Positions 28,560 to 37,781 of a stretch of DNA of 64,000 nt are shown here, piece by piece. The stretch comes from Burkholderiales bacterium Ga0077544. GTDB lineage: Bacteria; Pseudomonadota; Gammaproteobacteria; Burkholderiales; Burkholderiaceae_D. A model generated the notes under the pieces. The model saw nothing but the letters and a program-made list of their open reading frames with translations, did no database searches and was not told the origin of the DNA. The stretch spans positions 124,001 through 188,000 of the forward strand of contig LNEU01000023.1 of NCBI GenBank assembly GCA_001464355.1, given 5' to 3'. A program made the translations under genes and the position numbers. Within the stretch, counting starts at the first letter, position 1. Every line of letters starts with the position of its first letter.

Positions 28560-29249
28560 ATGAAATCTCGTCATTCATTGATTGCATTGCTCGCACTGTG
28601 CGTATTTGCCAGCGGTTGCGCGAAAAAACTCAAACCTGATAACTTGCCGGCCCTTTCCGGCAATATCAGCGGCACTGTCGCCTACCGTGAACGCATCGCC
28701 TTGCCGCCAGACGCGAAGGTCATTGTCAGCCTGGAAGACGTCACACGCTCAGGCAAAAGCGGCCGCTTTATCGCCCAACAAACCATACGTCCCACTGCAC
28801 AAGTGCCTGTTCCATTCAGCTTGCGCTACATCCCGGCAGCGATCGACCGCAGCCATCGCTATGCAATCACCGCATCCATACTGGATAGTCAGGACGGCGT
28901 CATATGGACAAGCGAAGAACCCGTCGCAATCTCTTTCAATGGGCCGGAAAAGCCAATCGCCATTGTGTTGCAACGTGCCGTTAATCCAAATGCTGCCGCA
29001 GCGCCAACTGCCAATAGCGGCATGGCCTACAAGTGTGACGATATTGAATTTATCGCGAAGTTCGGCGCCGACAAGGTGCAAATTCTATTGGCCGGTAGAA
29101 CCCTGGTACTGCCGCAGGTAGTGTCAGGTTCTGGTGCGCGCTACAGCGACGGCAGAAACACATACTGGAGCAAGGGCAACGAAGCACTGCTGGAGATCAA
29201 CGGCGTCAGCTACCAAGGCTGCAAAACTGATCCGCTGCCTGCAAAGTAA
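28560..29249 (+). CDS. YbaY-MliC fusion lipoprotein
   Basis: The protein has 229 residues. A lipoprotein signal ends at SGC (Cys20). Residues about 35-140 form a YbaY-type domain (GNISGTVAYRERIALPPDAK, then VSLEDVT, PFSLRY and YAITASI). Residues about 155-222 are an MliC-type domain: YKCDDIEFIAKF, TLVLPQV, GARYSDGRNTYWSKGNEALL, ending NGVSYQGC. MliC proteins inhibit C-type lysozyme from the periplasmic side; the two Cys of the domain fit a disulfide. The likely role is protection of the wall from host lysozyme, an inference from the domain. It is divergent from the LpxR-like gene. Confidence 0.9.
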   Translation: MKSRHSLIALLALCVFASGCAKKLKPDNLPALSGNISGTVAYRERIALPPDAKVIVSLEDVTRSGKSGRFIAQQTIRPTAQVPVPFSLRYIPAAIDRSHRYAITASILDSQDGVIWTSEEPVAISFNGPEKPIAIVLQRAVNPNAAAAPTANSGMAYKCDDIEFIAKFGADKVQILLAGRTLVLPQVVSGSGARYSDGRNTYWSKGNEALLEINGVSYQGCKTDPLPAK

Positions 29250-29346
29250 AAACCGGTTCAGCTGCGTCGCCATACGATCAAGCGATTATTGAACGGCTTG
29301 CACGGTGCATCCACGAACCGCTGTGAGGCCCTGCATGGCAGCGGCC

Positions 29347-29667
29347 TCAGGTCTCGCCAGATGCGCCCCTTGTGCACGCAGACTTGCATCGATTAGCAGA
29401 CGACAAACTCATTTGCCACACGCCGCTACGCTGCAGACAAAAGCGTCTTTTTTCGAATGCGCTCAAACGCTTCATTGCATATTCAGCCTTGGACGCAGTT
29501 GAACGATCCGGATATTCAACGATGGCCAGCAAGCGTCGTGGCGGACGTGAACGCGTATAGCGCGCGCCCTTGCCTTTTAAATGAGCTGCATAACGCGCAT
29601 GCACATCAATGGCAATGCCCGTGTAGATGCTGCCGTCGCTGCATTCGATTAGATAAAGAAACCACAT
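29347..29667 (-). CDS. GIY-YIG domain protein (UPF0213/YhbQ-like)
   Basis: A 106-residue protein opening with the GIY-YIG core (WFLYLIECSDGSIYTGIAID), the conserved Arg in DVHARY, His in AAHLKGKGARYTRSRPP, and the Glu in EYAMKRL. The ATG at 29665-29667 is chosen over a TTG two codons earlier. The C-terminal 25 residues are low in complexity and not conserved in the family. Stand-alone members are putative structure-specific nucleases of unknown duty. A hairpin (TGAGGCC/GGCCTCA, 29324-29349) spans the stop codon. Confidence 0.88.
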   Translation of the reverse strand: MWFLYLIECSDGSIYTGIAIDVHARYAAHLKGKGARYTRSRPPRRLLAIVEYPDRSTASKAEYAMKRLSAFEKRRFCLQRSGVWQMSLSSANRCKSACTRGASGET

Positions 29668-29826
29668 ACGCAATCAACTTTCAAGCTGAAACTGTATTTA
29701 CCCTATCAAGACTTGCTTCAATGACAGCGCGCGCTCTTTGCATATCCGTTATTGACGCACCGAGAGCACAATGATGCGTGCGCCAGGTTCGCTATACTGC
29801 AACGACCTCACCTGAATGCGCTGCAT

Positions 29827-30702
29827 ATGAAAAACCTGATCGCTGCCGACATCCATAAAATACATCCTATCCGTACGCTCTTGTTGTGCGGCATCGCATT
29901 GCTGCTGATTGCTGCCAGCAATTTCGCGGTTGCAGCAGAACCTGTACTGGAACTGGCATTCAGCAAGCAACGACAGAAGCTGGCGCGCGCGGATCTGTTG
30001 CGGCATCCGGATGTACGCACCATCAGCGTTCCACTAGATGTCAGTTACAAACGCAAAATGGAATACCGCGCATTGCCGCTGAAATCGATACTGCGCAATC
30101 TGCACGGCATCAGCACTGTGCAATTCAAGTCGAACGATGGCTTTGTCGCCAACATCCCGACTGAACTTTTGTCAGGCGCATCCGAGCCCTGGCTGGCGAT
30201 CGAACCAGCCAATGCACCATGGCCGGAGCTCAAACCCGGTGGCCGCAGTGCAGGCGCATTTTATCTGGTCTGGATCGCGCCAGAGAAAAGCAATATCACG
30301 CCGGAATTCTGGCCCTATCAACTTGTTGCCATCAGTGAAAGCGCTGCATTAGCGGAGCGCTATCCGCACATTCTGCCTGATCGCGCTTTGCAAAAAGACA
30401 GCGCAGAGTATCGCGGCATGCAAGTCTATGTCACGCATTGCGCGAGTTGCCATCAAATCAATGGCGGTGGCGATGCGAAGCTGGGACCGGATCTGAATCT
30501 GCCATTCAATCCGACTGAATATTTCCAAGCAGATTTTTTGCGCAAATACATACGCGATCCGGCCGCCGTGCGTCACTGGCCGCAAATGACGATGCCGGGA
30601 TTTTCGCCAAGCGTGATGGATGATACGCAGCTGGATGACTTGCTCGCGTATTTGCGCCACATGGCGCGACGCAAGCAATTAGCGGCTGACACCAGCAACT
30701 GA
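29827..30702 (+). CDS. Secreted cytochrome c with N-terminal molybdopterin-binding-like domain
   Basis: The protein has 291 residues from the ATG at 29827. A hydrophobic export signal covers residues about 16-37 (LLLCGIALLLIAA). Residues 38-190 resemble the sulfite-oxidase-fold molybdopterin-binding domain in pattern (YRALPLKSILRNL, VQFKSNDGFVA, GGRSAGAFYLVW) but lack an obvious Cys ligand. The C-terminal 95 residues are a class I cytochrome c with CASCH (205-209) and a likely axial Met in TMPGFSP. It probably acts as a periplasmic electron carrier; the partner is unknown. Four bases separate its stop from the convergent methyltransferase gene. Confidence 0.82.
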   Translation: MKNLIAADIHKIHPIRTLLLCGIALLLIAASNFAVAAEPVLELAFSKQRQKLARADLLRHPDVRTISVPLDVSYKRKMEYRALPLKSILRNLHGISTVQFKSNDGFVANIPTELLSGASEPWLAIEPANAPWPELKPGGRSAGAFYLVWIAPEKSNITPEFWPYQLVAISESAALAERYPHILPDRALQKDSAEYRGMQVYVTHCASCHQINGGGDAKLGPDLNLPFNPTEYFQADFLRKYIRDPAAVRHWPQMTMPGFSPSVMDDTQLDDLLAYLRHMARRKQLAADTSN

Positions 30703-30706
30703 TTAT

Positions 30707-31591
30707 TTAAGTTGCGTCAGCTGAAGCTGTGGCTGGCGATGCTGCAGTAAAGAAACGTGATTCCATTTCTTCCAGACCCAGCGTGTGCAACACTTCCTGC
30801 AAACGTTCCGACGGACGCTTGCGCGGCAGATCCTTGTAGGTGGCGATGATCAATTCATTCTTCATCGAATGTTCCCATCCCACCAGTTCAGTGACATTGA
30901 CTTGATAGCCGTGCGCTTCCAGTTGCAGACAGCGTAAAACATTCGTCACCTGACTGCCGAACTCACGCGTATGCAAAGGATGACGCCAGATTTCGGTCAA
31001 TGCATTTTTCGCCAGCGTCTTGCCTTTGTTCTTTTTTAAAACGGATGCGACTTCCGCCTGGCAGCAAGGTACCAGCACAATGAACTTGGCCTGCTTTTCC
31101 AACGCGAAATGAATCGCATCATCGGTCGCAGTATTGCAGGCGTGCAGTGCCGTGACGACATCAATTTTCTTCGGCAACAGATCGGAGGTAATCGAATCGG
31201 CAACCGATAGATTCAAAAAGGACATGCCGGGGAAATCCAGTTTCTTTGCCAGCGCTTCCGACTTCTGTACCAGCTCGTCGCGCGTTTCTATACCGTAGAT
31301 GCGCGACTGATCCTTGCGCTCTTTGAAGAACAAGTCGTAGAGGATAAAGCCCAGATAGGATTTGCCGGCACCGTGATCGGCCAGTGTGATATCGGGATGA
31401 TCGTTTTGAATTTCCTGCAGCAAGGGTTCGATGAATTGATACAGGTGATAAACCTGCTTGAGCTTGCGGCGGCTGTCCTGATTCAGCTTTCCGTCGCGCG
31501 TCAGGATGTGCAACTCCTTCAGCAATTCGATGGACTGACCGGGACGAATATCATGCATTTGTTGCGGTGTGTCGTTCTTGCTGAGGCTCAT
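30707..31591 (-). CDS. SAM-dependent methyltransferase (Methyltransf_32-like)
   Basis: A 294-residue protein with motif I DHGAGKSYLGF (about residue 72), motif II YGIETRDELVQKSEAL, and VTALHACNTATDDAI and VPCCQAE downstream. This pattern matches the methyltransferase family that includes eukaryotic Trm13- and METTL25-type proteins. A Cys-Cys motif and a C-terminal region with GWEHSMKNELIIA are conserved in bacterial relatives. The substrate is not known; RNA is a reasonable guess from the relatives. Cytoplasmic; monocistronic. Confidence 0.82.
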   Translation of the reverse strand: MSLSKNDTPQQMHDIRPGQSIELLKELHILTRDGKLNQDSRRKLKQVYHLYQFIEPLLQEIQNDHPDITLADHGAGKSYLGFILYDLFFKERKDQSRIYGIETRDELVQKSEALAKKLDFPGMSFLNLSVADSITSDLLPKKIDVVTALHACNTATDDAIHFALEKQAKFIVLVPCCQAEVASVLKKNKGKTLAKNALTEIWRHPLHTREFGSQVTNVLRCLQLEAHGYQVNVTELVGWEHSMKNELIIATYKDLPRKRPSERLQEVLHTLGLEEMESRFFTAASPATASADAT

Positions 31592-31856
31592 GGCGCTAAC
31601 TTTGGTAGTCGTATGTGCCGCTCACTATAGGGACTTTGCAGCAGTCCGGCAATACACGCTCTTCCAAACATGCTTGCAAAGGTACTTACGTCGGCAACGA
31701 TCAACTGCAAATACTGATAAGCTTGCGCACTGGCATACTAGATTCTCACTATGTTGCCAGCAGCCACTTTCTGCGCTTATGGAAGACCATCGATGACGGC
31801 ATACCAAAGCGGCCACTTCTTACACTTCATCATTCACGCTTCGATTATTTAATATA

Positions 31857-33644
31857 GTGCCGAGCAGAATTATCCTTTACCCAAATCAGGCTTTGCTCAA
31901 GCAGCTACTCGCCCTGTTTGTATTCATTCTATTCAGCTATGTGGCAAACAATGCGCAAGCACAGGTGACAGCTCCTTCATACCGGGTGGTAATTGATGGC
32001 GCAGAGGGACTGACTTCCTTCCTCACCGACAATCTCGATATCAGCCGCAGGCAGTCTTCTACAGAGTTAAGTGAAGACGAAGTACAACGCCTGGTTGGCA
32101 TCACCCCCGGACAAATTCGTTCTCTGCTGGCAACGGAAGGCTATTTTTCGGCTACCGTCAAACATGAACTGAATCGCGACTCAATACCCTGGGTGGCACG
32201 CTTCACGGTGATACCCGGTCCGCGAACACTGGTCGAATCGGTAGACATTACATTCAAGGGTGAAATCGTCGCTGCGCATCCGCGGCGCGTGGAAGGTCTG
32301 AAGCGCTCGTGGCTGCTGCAGCCTGGCGGTATCTTCCAGCAAAAAGCATGGAACGATGCCAAAAGCGACTTACTGAAAGCCTTGCTGATACGCGACTATC
32401 CAACTGCCGCCGTTACACAGAGTGAAGCACGCATAGAGCCGACAAACAGTAGCGCCGTGCTGACAGTGGAAGTTGATTCCGGTCCTGGTTTCACATTCGG
32501 CGAGTTACAGATCGAAGGCTTGCAGCGTTACGGCCGCAACATGATTGATGACTTGAATCCGATCAAGCCTGGCGAGCCTTACTCGCAAGAAAAACTCAAT
32601 GAATTGCAGGCACGCATACAGAACACTGGCTACTTCAAATCTGTCTTCGCCACTGTCGAGATGGATCCAGCCAAGCCCTTAGCGGTACCGATACGACTCG
32701 ACTTGACCGAGAACGAACGCAAACGTCTTTCACTGGGTGTGGGATTCTCGACCGACTCCGGCGCGCGTGGTCAGGTCAAATGGCTGGACCGCAATTTTCT
32801 GGACCGCGACTGGCGCCTGGAATCAAACCTGCGACTCGATCGCGATACGCGCGTCCTCGGCTCCGATGTGTATCTGCAGCCACTGAGCAATGGCTGGAGG
32901 CCCAGTGTAGGTGCGCATTACGAATACACGGACAGCGCCGGTGAAATCAATAACAAGCTCCTGAGCAGCGCGCGTCTGACCAGTCCCGATACCAATGATG
33001 AAAAAGTCTGGGCCCTTTCCTTCTACGCCGACCGGCAGCGCATAGGTGAAGATTTTTCCAACAATCGTGAAGCGCTGGTAGGCTCGTTCATCTATACCCG
33101 CCGTCGCGTAAATAATTTGATCTTGCCGACGCGCGGCTATGTTGCATCCATAGAACTGGGCGCAGGACCTGCCGGTGTGATCAACAAGAAGAGTCTGGTA
33201 CGCGCGGTCGGTCGCGCCACTTATCTTTCTCCTTATTACGCCAAGCGCTGGCAAGCTGTACTGCGTGGTCAAGTCGGCCAGGTATTTGGTGCAGACCGCG
33301 ATACTGTCCCTGGTGATCTGCTGTTTCGCACCGGTGGCGATCAGAGCGTGCGTGGATACAGCTACAACACGCTGGGTGTCGAACAAAATGGCGCCATCGT
33401 AGGTGGCACGGTGACAGCCGTCATCAGCGCCGAACTGGTTTACCGCATCACGCCTGAATGGGGCGCTGCAGTGTTTACAGATGCCGGTAATGCTGCCGAT
33501 TCGTGGAGCGACTTCAAGCTGAAGCAAGGTAGCGGCATCGGTGCGCGCTGGCGCAGCCCTATCGGTCAAGTCAACCTTGACGTCGCCTACGGCCATGAAA
33601 CGAAGGAACCACGACTGCATTTTTCCATCGGCTATGGATTCTGA
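31857..33644 (+). CDS. tamA: TamA, outer membrane assembly factor
   Basis: Outer membrane part of the translocation and assembly module. It has 595 residues from a GTG at 31857, directly ahead of a signal peptide (LLALFVFILFSYVANNAQAQ). Three POTRA domains cover roughly residues 35-265, followed by a 16-strand Omp85 barrel. The characteristic VRGY motif is in GGDQSVRGYSY, and the C terminus ends in Phe (FSIGYGF). The tamB start codon lies inside its last codons, so the two are coupled. No ribosome site is obvious at the GTG. Confidence 0.94.
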   Translation: MPSRIILYPNQALLKQLLALFVFILFSYVANNAQAQVTAPSYRVVIDGAEGLTSFLTDNLDISRRQSSTELSEDEVQRLVGITPGQIRSLLATEGYFSATVKHELNRDSIPWVARFTVIPGPRTLVESVDITFKGEIVAAHPRRVEGLKRSWLLQPGGIFQQKAWNDAKSDLLKALLIRDYPTAAVTQSEARIEPTNSSAVLTVEVDSGPGFTFGELQIEGLQRYGRNMIDDLNPIKPGEPYSQEKLNELQARIQNTGYFKSVFATVEMDPAKPLAVPIRLDLTENERKRLSLGVGFSTDSGARGQVKWLDRNFLDRDWRLESNLRLDRDTRVLGSDVYLQPLSNGWRPSVGAHYEYTDSAGEINNKLLSSARLTSPDTNDEKVWALSFYADRQRIGEDFSNNREALVGSFIYTRRRVNNLILPTRGYVASIELGAGPAGVINKKSLVRAVGRATYLSPYYAKRWQAVLRGQVGQVFGADRDTVPGDLLFRTGGDQSVRGYSYNTLGVEQNGAIVGGTVTAVISAELVYRITPEWGAAVFTDAGNAADSWSDFKLKQGSGIGARWRSPIGQVNLDVAYGHETKEPRLHFSIGYGF

Positions 33645-36600
33645 CGCAACACACAATGCGCCGGCCGGCGTAGCAAAAAAGAGTGTGCGCAAGCGCAAAT
33701 GGTGGCTGCCGCTGTGCGCCGCCGTCTTGCTGACATTGATTGCGTCGATTGCAACTACGGTCTGGATCGCTTACAGCGAGCGCGGTGCGCGTAGCCTGCT
33801 GTCCTTTGCAAGCAGTATGTCTGGCGGCGTCATACAGGCGGATGGCGTCAGCGGGCAACTGGACGAGACGCTGCGTATCCGTCGTCTTACCCTGCAACTG
33901 ACCAATCAGACCATAGTGCTGGACGATCTCGCGCTGGAACTCAAACTGGCGCAACTGCTCAAGGGCAAACTGCATGTTGCCTCGCTGCTGATAGGCAAAC
34001 TGGGTGTCGTCAGCAAGATCGATCAAAGCAAGGAAGCATCGATACTGCCAGAGAACATCAGCCTGCCCTTGCGCGTACAGATCGACAGCGTGCAAGTCGC
34101 CGGCGGCGAAATAGCATGGGGTCCGCTCAACGTTATTACCCTTGGTGCATTTGCGTTCACTCTCGATTTTGACGGCCAGCGGTACTTGCTGAATCTGGAT
34201 CGTTTTAGCGCGCGTTCGCGCTCGGCGGGCAATACGTTTTCCGGCGACCTCAAGGGCAAGGCTACGCTGTCTGTTAGCAAACCGTATGCGCTGCAGGCAA
34301 CGCTGGCGACCGATAGCGAAACCATCATGGGCGCACGCACCATTGCAGCAAAAGGCGGCTTGGACTTGCAAGGATCGCTGGCCGAGTTGATCGCAAAGGT
34401 TGACCTGCGTATCGACCAGGCCAGTGTTAACGGACAGGCGGTGCTGCATCCCTTCGGTGAAAAAATGCTGGGTCAAACGACCATTGCGGCGCGACGTGTC
34501 GATCTCGCCGCGCTGGCAGAAGGTTTGCCGACCACGGCGCTGGATATCGATCTGAATGCAGGGGTGGGTGGCGCAGGCAGCTTGAAGATCAGCAATCCTG
34601 CGGCCGGTCTGTACAACAACGCACGTCTGCCGCTGCATCGCCTTGACGTCGATTTTACGCAACGCGATGAAAACCTGATTTTCAATCGCATCATCGCAGG
34701 ATTAGGCAGCAAGCAAAGCCCGGCCGGCACCATAGAAGGTAATGGCAACCTGGCTCATGGTGCGCTGCTCATGCGTCTGAACACCAAAGCCCTGAACCTG
34801 AAAAAAATAGATCAACGCACGCGTGCCACCAATCTGGTTGGCAGCCTCGGTATCAAGCATGCAGATGGCAGGCAGGATTTCACGCTCGCGCTACGCGAAC
34901 CGCGCAAGAACAACCCCCTGCTATTGAACGCACACGCGATGATTGCCGACAATGCGGCAATCATCGACAAGTTTGAGCTGCGCGCTGCCAACAGCGCCAT
35001 CGATTTGTCCGCACAATTTGCGCTGGCCGACAGTCAGGCCTTCAGCATCAAGGGGGCAATACGCGCATTCAAGCTGAGCGATCTGGGTGACTTTGCGCAA
35101 CTGCCAGCCGTACAACTGAACGGCGAATTTACTGCCAATGGCAAACGCCATCCCTCACTAGAGGCAGACGTATCGTTCCGCATCAGCGACAGCCAACTGG
35201 CAGGCAATCCATTGAGCGGCGAAGGCCAGATGCAATTACGCGCAGAAACCTTGCTGCTATCCAAACTGTCGCTGGTCGCCGGTAGCAACCGCCTGTCGGC
35301 AAGTGGCAAGCTGGCAGAAAAAGATTCTCTTATCGATTTCAAGCTCGATGCGCCGGCGTTGGAGCAATTAGGCCGTGGCTTTGGCGGCGTGTTGCAAGTC
35401 AACGGCGACATACGCGGCAGTGTGCAACAGCCGCGCATCACTGCAAACTGGAGCGGCAATCGACTCCGCGCACCGGGAGTTCTGCAAATCGCCGCCACCC
35501 AAGGCAAGCTGGAACTTGCCCTCAACCGCAAGCCGGATACCGCATTCGTTAACGCAGTAGCGCTCGATGCTGAAGCGCTGGGCGTGAACGCCGGTTCGCA
35601 GCAATTGAAAAAGCTGCAGGCAAGAGCCCAGTACAACGCGCATGCCACTGCTCCGTTGATCATTGAAATCAATGGCGATGGCATCACCGGCAAACAGCTC
35701 GCAGCAGAAAACTTTCGTATCAATGTCAGTGGCACCAGCGCGCAACATCTGCTGACTGCATCACTGCTTGAACAAGACCAGGACTGGAAACTGTCAGCGG
35801 CCGGCGGCCTGCAAAACATGGCACGCGAGCCGACTTGGAAGGGAAGCATCACGACACTGGAAGCGAGCGGGAAACTCAACCTCAAACTTGCAGCACCCGC
35901 ACCCTTGCTGGTATCGCAGCAACAGCTGCAACTGGATCGCTTCCGCCTGGCATTTGGCAACGGCCTGATTGCAATAGAACAGTTTGTCCGCAACCAACAT
36001 GGTGTCAGCACGCGCGGCCGCATTGAACGTCTGCCTGTCGCCGAGTTGCTGCGCTATGCCAAACCGGATGCCCCGCTGAATACGGATCTGACGCTGGCAG
36101 GCGAATGGGACTTGCGACTCGGCGAGCGCGCAGACGGCAATTTTTCGCTACGCAGAGAAAGTGGCGATGTCGCCATCCTCAGCAACGCACCGGTCAAGCT
36201 GGGACTCTCTACACTGATAGTCAACGGCACGGCAAACAAGGGGCGCGTCGCTCTGAATGTGCAAGCCGATGGCAGCCAGATAGGACGTATAGAGGGCAGC
36301 CTGAACACGGCCATAGGCGGTGGCGACGGCCGCTTTTCCATTGCAGGCAATGCGCCTTTCATTGGCACCGCGCGCATCAATACGCCATCACTCGGCTGGC
36401 TCGGGCCACTGGTCTCGCAAACGCTGATCACGGAAGGCAGCCTGCAAGGTGACCTTGCGCTCAGCGGTACATTCGCCAGACCGCAATTTTCCGGAAAGAT
36501 CGCCGCCGACCAACTGCGCTTGTTGTTCACGGATACGGGAGTCGATCTCAAGCAAGGAACCTTGCGCAGTGAATTCCGCGGCGATCAGCTCTTCATCAGT

Positions 36601-37611
36601 CAGCTTTCATTTCAGAATGGTGGCGGCACCTTGTCGATTACCGGCCCGCTCAGCATGGTGCGCGAACAACTGGCATTGGAACTGGCAGTCAAAGCCACAC
36701 GTTATACGCTCATTGACAGATCGGATCGCAAACTCGTCATCAGTGGTGACGCGGTGCTCGGCTGGCGCGAGGGAAGCGCCAAGGCAAATGGCAAATTCGT
36801 CGTGGATTCCGGCTTGTTCGATATAGGCTCGGCAGAGACACCGCAATTATCGGATGATGTCGTCATCATCGGACAGAGCGACAAACAGGGTGCCAGAACG
36901 GCGATTGCGCTTGATCTGGCGATTGACCTTGGTGATGGAATTCGCGTGCAAGGTCGCGGCTTGAACGCGATGCTGGTTGGCGACATCCGCCTGCTTGCCA
37001 GCGCCAACGATGCCTTGCGTGCACAAGGCACGCTGCGTGTCGCTTCCGGCACCTTCAAGGCATACGGTCGCGAACTGGCAATTGAACAAGGACTGTTGCG
37101 TTTCAGCGGACCGCTGAATAATCCTGCGCTCGATATTGTCGCGATGCGGCGCGGACAAGAAGTCGAAGCCGGTGTCTCGGTGCGTGGCACAGTCCTCGCG
37201 CCACGCATCACTTTGGTTTCTGAACCGACGGTCGCCGATGCTGAAAAACTTTCGTGGCTGGTGCTCGGACGAGGCCTGTCCAGCGCGGGCGGCGGCGATA
37301 TCAGCGCTTTGCAAACCGCTGCCGGCTCGCTACTGTCGCAAGGTGCAGCGGCTGGCTTGCAATCGCAAATCGCTACCGCCTTCGGCCTCGATGATTTCAG
37401 CATCGGGACTAGCGACAGCAATCTGCAGGAACGCATCGTCACGCTGGGAAAAAAGATTTCATCCCGCCTGTACGTCAGCTACAAGCAAAGTCTGGAAAGC
37501 GCAGGCAGCGTACTGCTGCTGCGCTACACCTTGACACCGCGCCTGACGGTGGAAGCTGAAGCAGGAACCAGCAGTGCCTTGTCGCTTTTTTATAATTTTG
37601 CATTCGATTGA
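33634..37611 (+). CDS. tamB: TamB, inner membrane-anchored assembly/lipid transport protein
   Basis: The protein has 1325 residues. A short cytoplasmic start and one membrane anchor (about residues 24-48, PLCAAVLLTLIASIATTVWI) are followed by a very long periplasmic beta-rich region and the conserved C-terminal DUF490 (TamB) domain, with VRGTVLAPRITLVSEP and ending LFYNFAFD. Together with TamA it spans the periplasm; the family is implicated in autotransporter insertion and in moving phospholipids to the outer membrane. It overlaps tamA by 11 bases and is the second gene of that operon. Confidence 0.95.
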   Translation: MDSDATHNAPAGVAKKSVRKRKWWLPLCAAVLLTLIASIATTVWIAYSERGARSLLSFASSMSGGVIQADGVSGQLDETLRIRRLTLQLTNQTIVLDDLALELKLAQLLKGKLHVASLLIGKLGVVSKIDQSKEASILPENISLPLRVQIDSVQVAGGEIAWGPLNVITLGAFAFTLDFDGQRYLLNLDRFSARSRSAGNTFSGDLKGKATLSVSKPYALQATLATDSETIMGARTIAAKGGLDLQGSLAELIAKVDLRIDQASVNGQAVLHPFGEKMLGQTTIAARRVDLAALAEGLPTTALDIDLNAGVGGAGSLKISNPAAGLYNNARLPLHRLDVDFTQRDENLIFNRIIAGLGSKQSPAGTIEGNGNLAHGALLMRLNTKALNLKKIDQRTRATNLVGSLGIKHADGRQDFTLALREPRKNNPLLLNAHAMIADNAAIIDKFELRAANSAIDLSAQFALADSQAFSIKGAIRAFKLSDLGDFAQLPAVQLNGEFTANGKRHPSLEADVSFRISDSQLAGNPLSGEGQMQLRAETLLLSKLSLVAGSNRLSASGKLAEKDSLIDFKLDAPALEQLGRGFGGVLQVNGDIRGSVQQPRITANWSGNRLRAPGVLQIAATQGKLELALNRKPDTAFVNAVALDAEALGVNAGSQQLKKLQARAQYNAHATAPLIIEINGDGITGKQLAAENFRINVSGTSAQHLLTASLLEQDQDWKLSAAGGLQNMAREPTWKGSITTLEASGKLNLKLAAPAPLLVSQQQLQLDRFRLAFGNGLIAIEQFVRNQHGVSTRGRIERLPVAELLRYAKPDAPLNTDLTLAGEWDLRLGERADGNFSLRRESGDVAILSNAPVKLGLSTLIVNGTANKGRVALNVQADGSQIGRIEGSLNTAIGGGDGRFSIAGNAPFIGTARINTPSLGWLGPLVSQTLITEGSLQGDLALSGTFARPQFSGKIAADQLRLLFTDTGVDLKQGTLRSEFRGDQLFISQLSFQNGGGTLSITGPLSMVREQLALELAVKATRYTLIDRSDRKLVISGDAVLGWREGSAKANGKFVVDSGLFDIGSAETPQLSDDVVIIGQSDKQGARTAIALDLAIDLGDGIRVQGRGLNAMLVGDIRLLASANDALRAQGTLRVASGTFKAYGRELAIEQGLLRFSGPLNNPALDIVAMRRGQEVEAGVSVRGTVLAPRITLVSEPTVADAEKLSWLVLGRGLSSAGGGDISALQTAAGSLLSQGAAAGLQSQIATAFGLDDFSIGTSDSNLQERIVTLGKKISSRLYVSYKQSLESAGSVLLLRYTLTPRLTVEAEAGTSSALSLFYNFAFD

Positions 37612-37781
37612 ATCCGCCGCAACGTTTATCACACACAACTGATTTGCGATTGCATTGTCGGATAACGAACCATATCATGCGCCCACATGCGCTATCCTTC
37701 ACAAGAGCAAGCTGCAATACCAGCAAAAGAGCAGCACTTCAATTCGCTTTTTAAAGCCGCATAACAATATTGGAGAGGCCC

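Noticed and set aside
35034-36023. 329-residue minus-strand frame inside tamB
   Set aside because: Ser/Cys/Pro-rich antisense shadow of a well-supported gene on the other strand.
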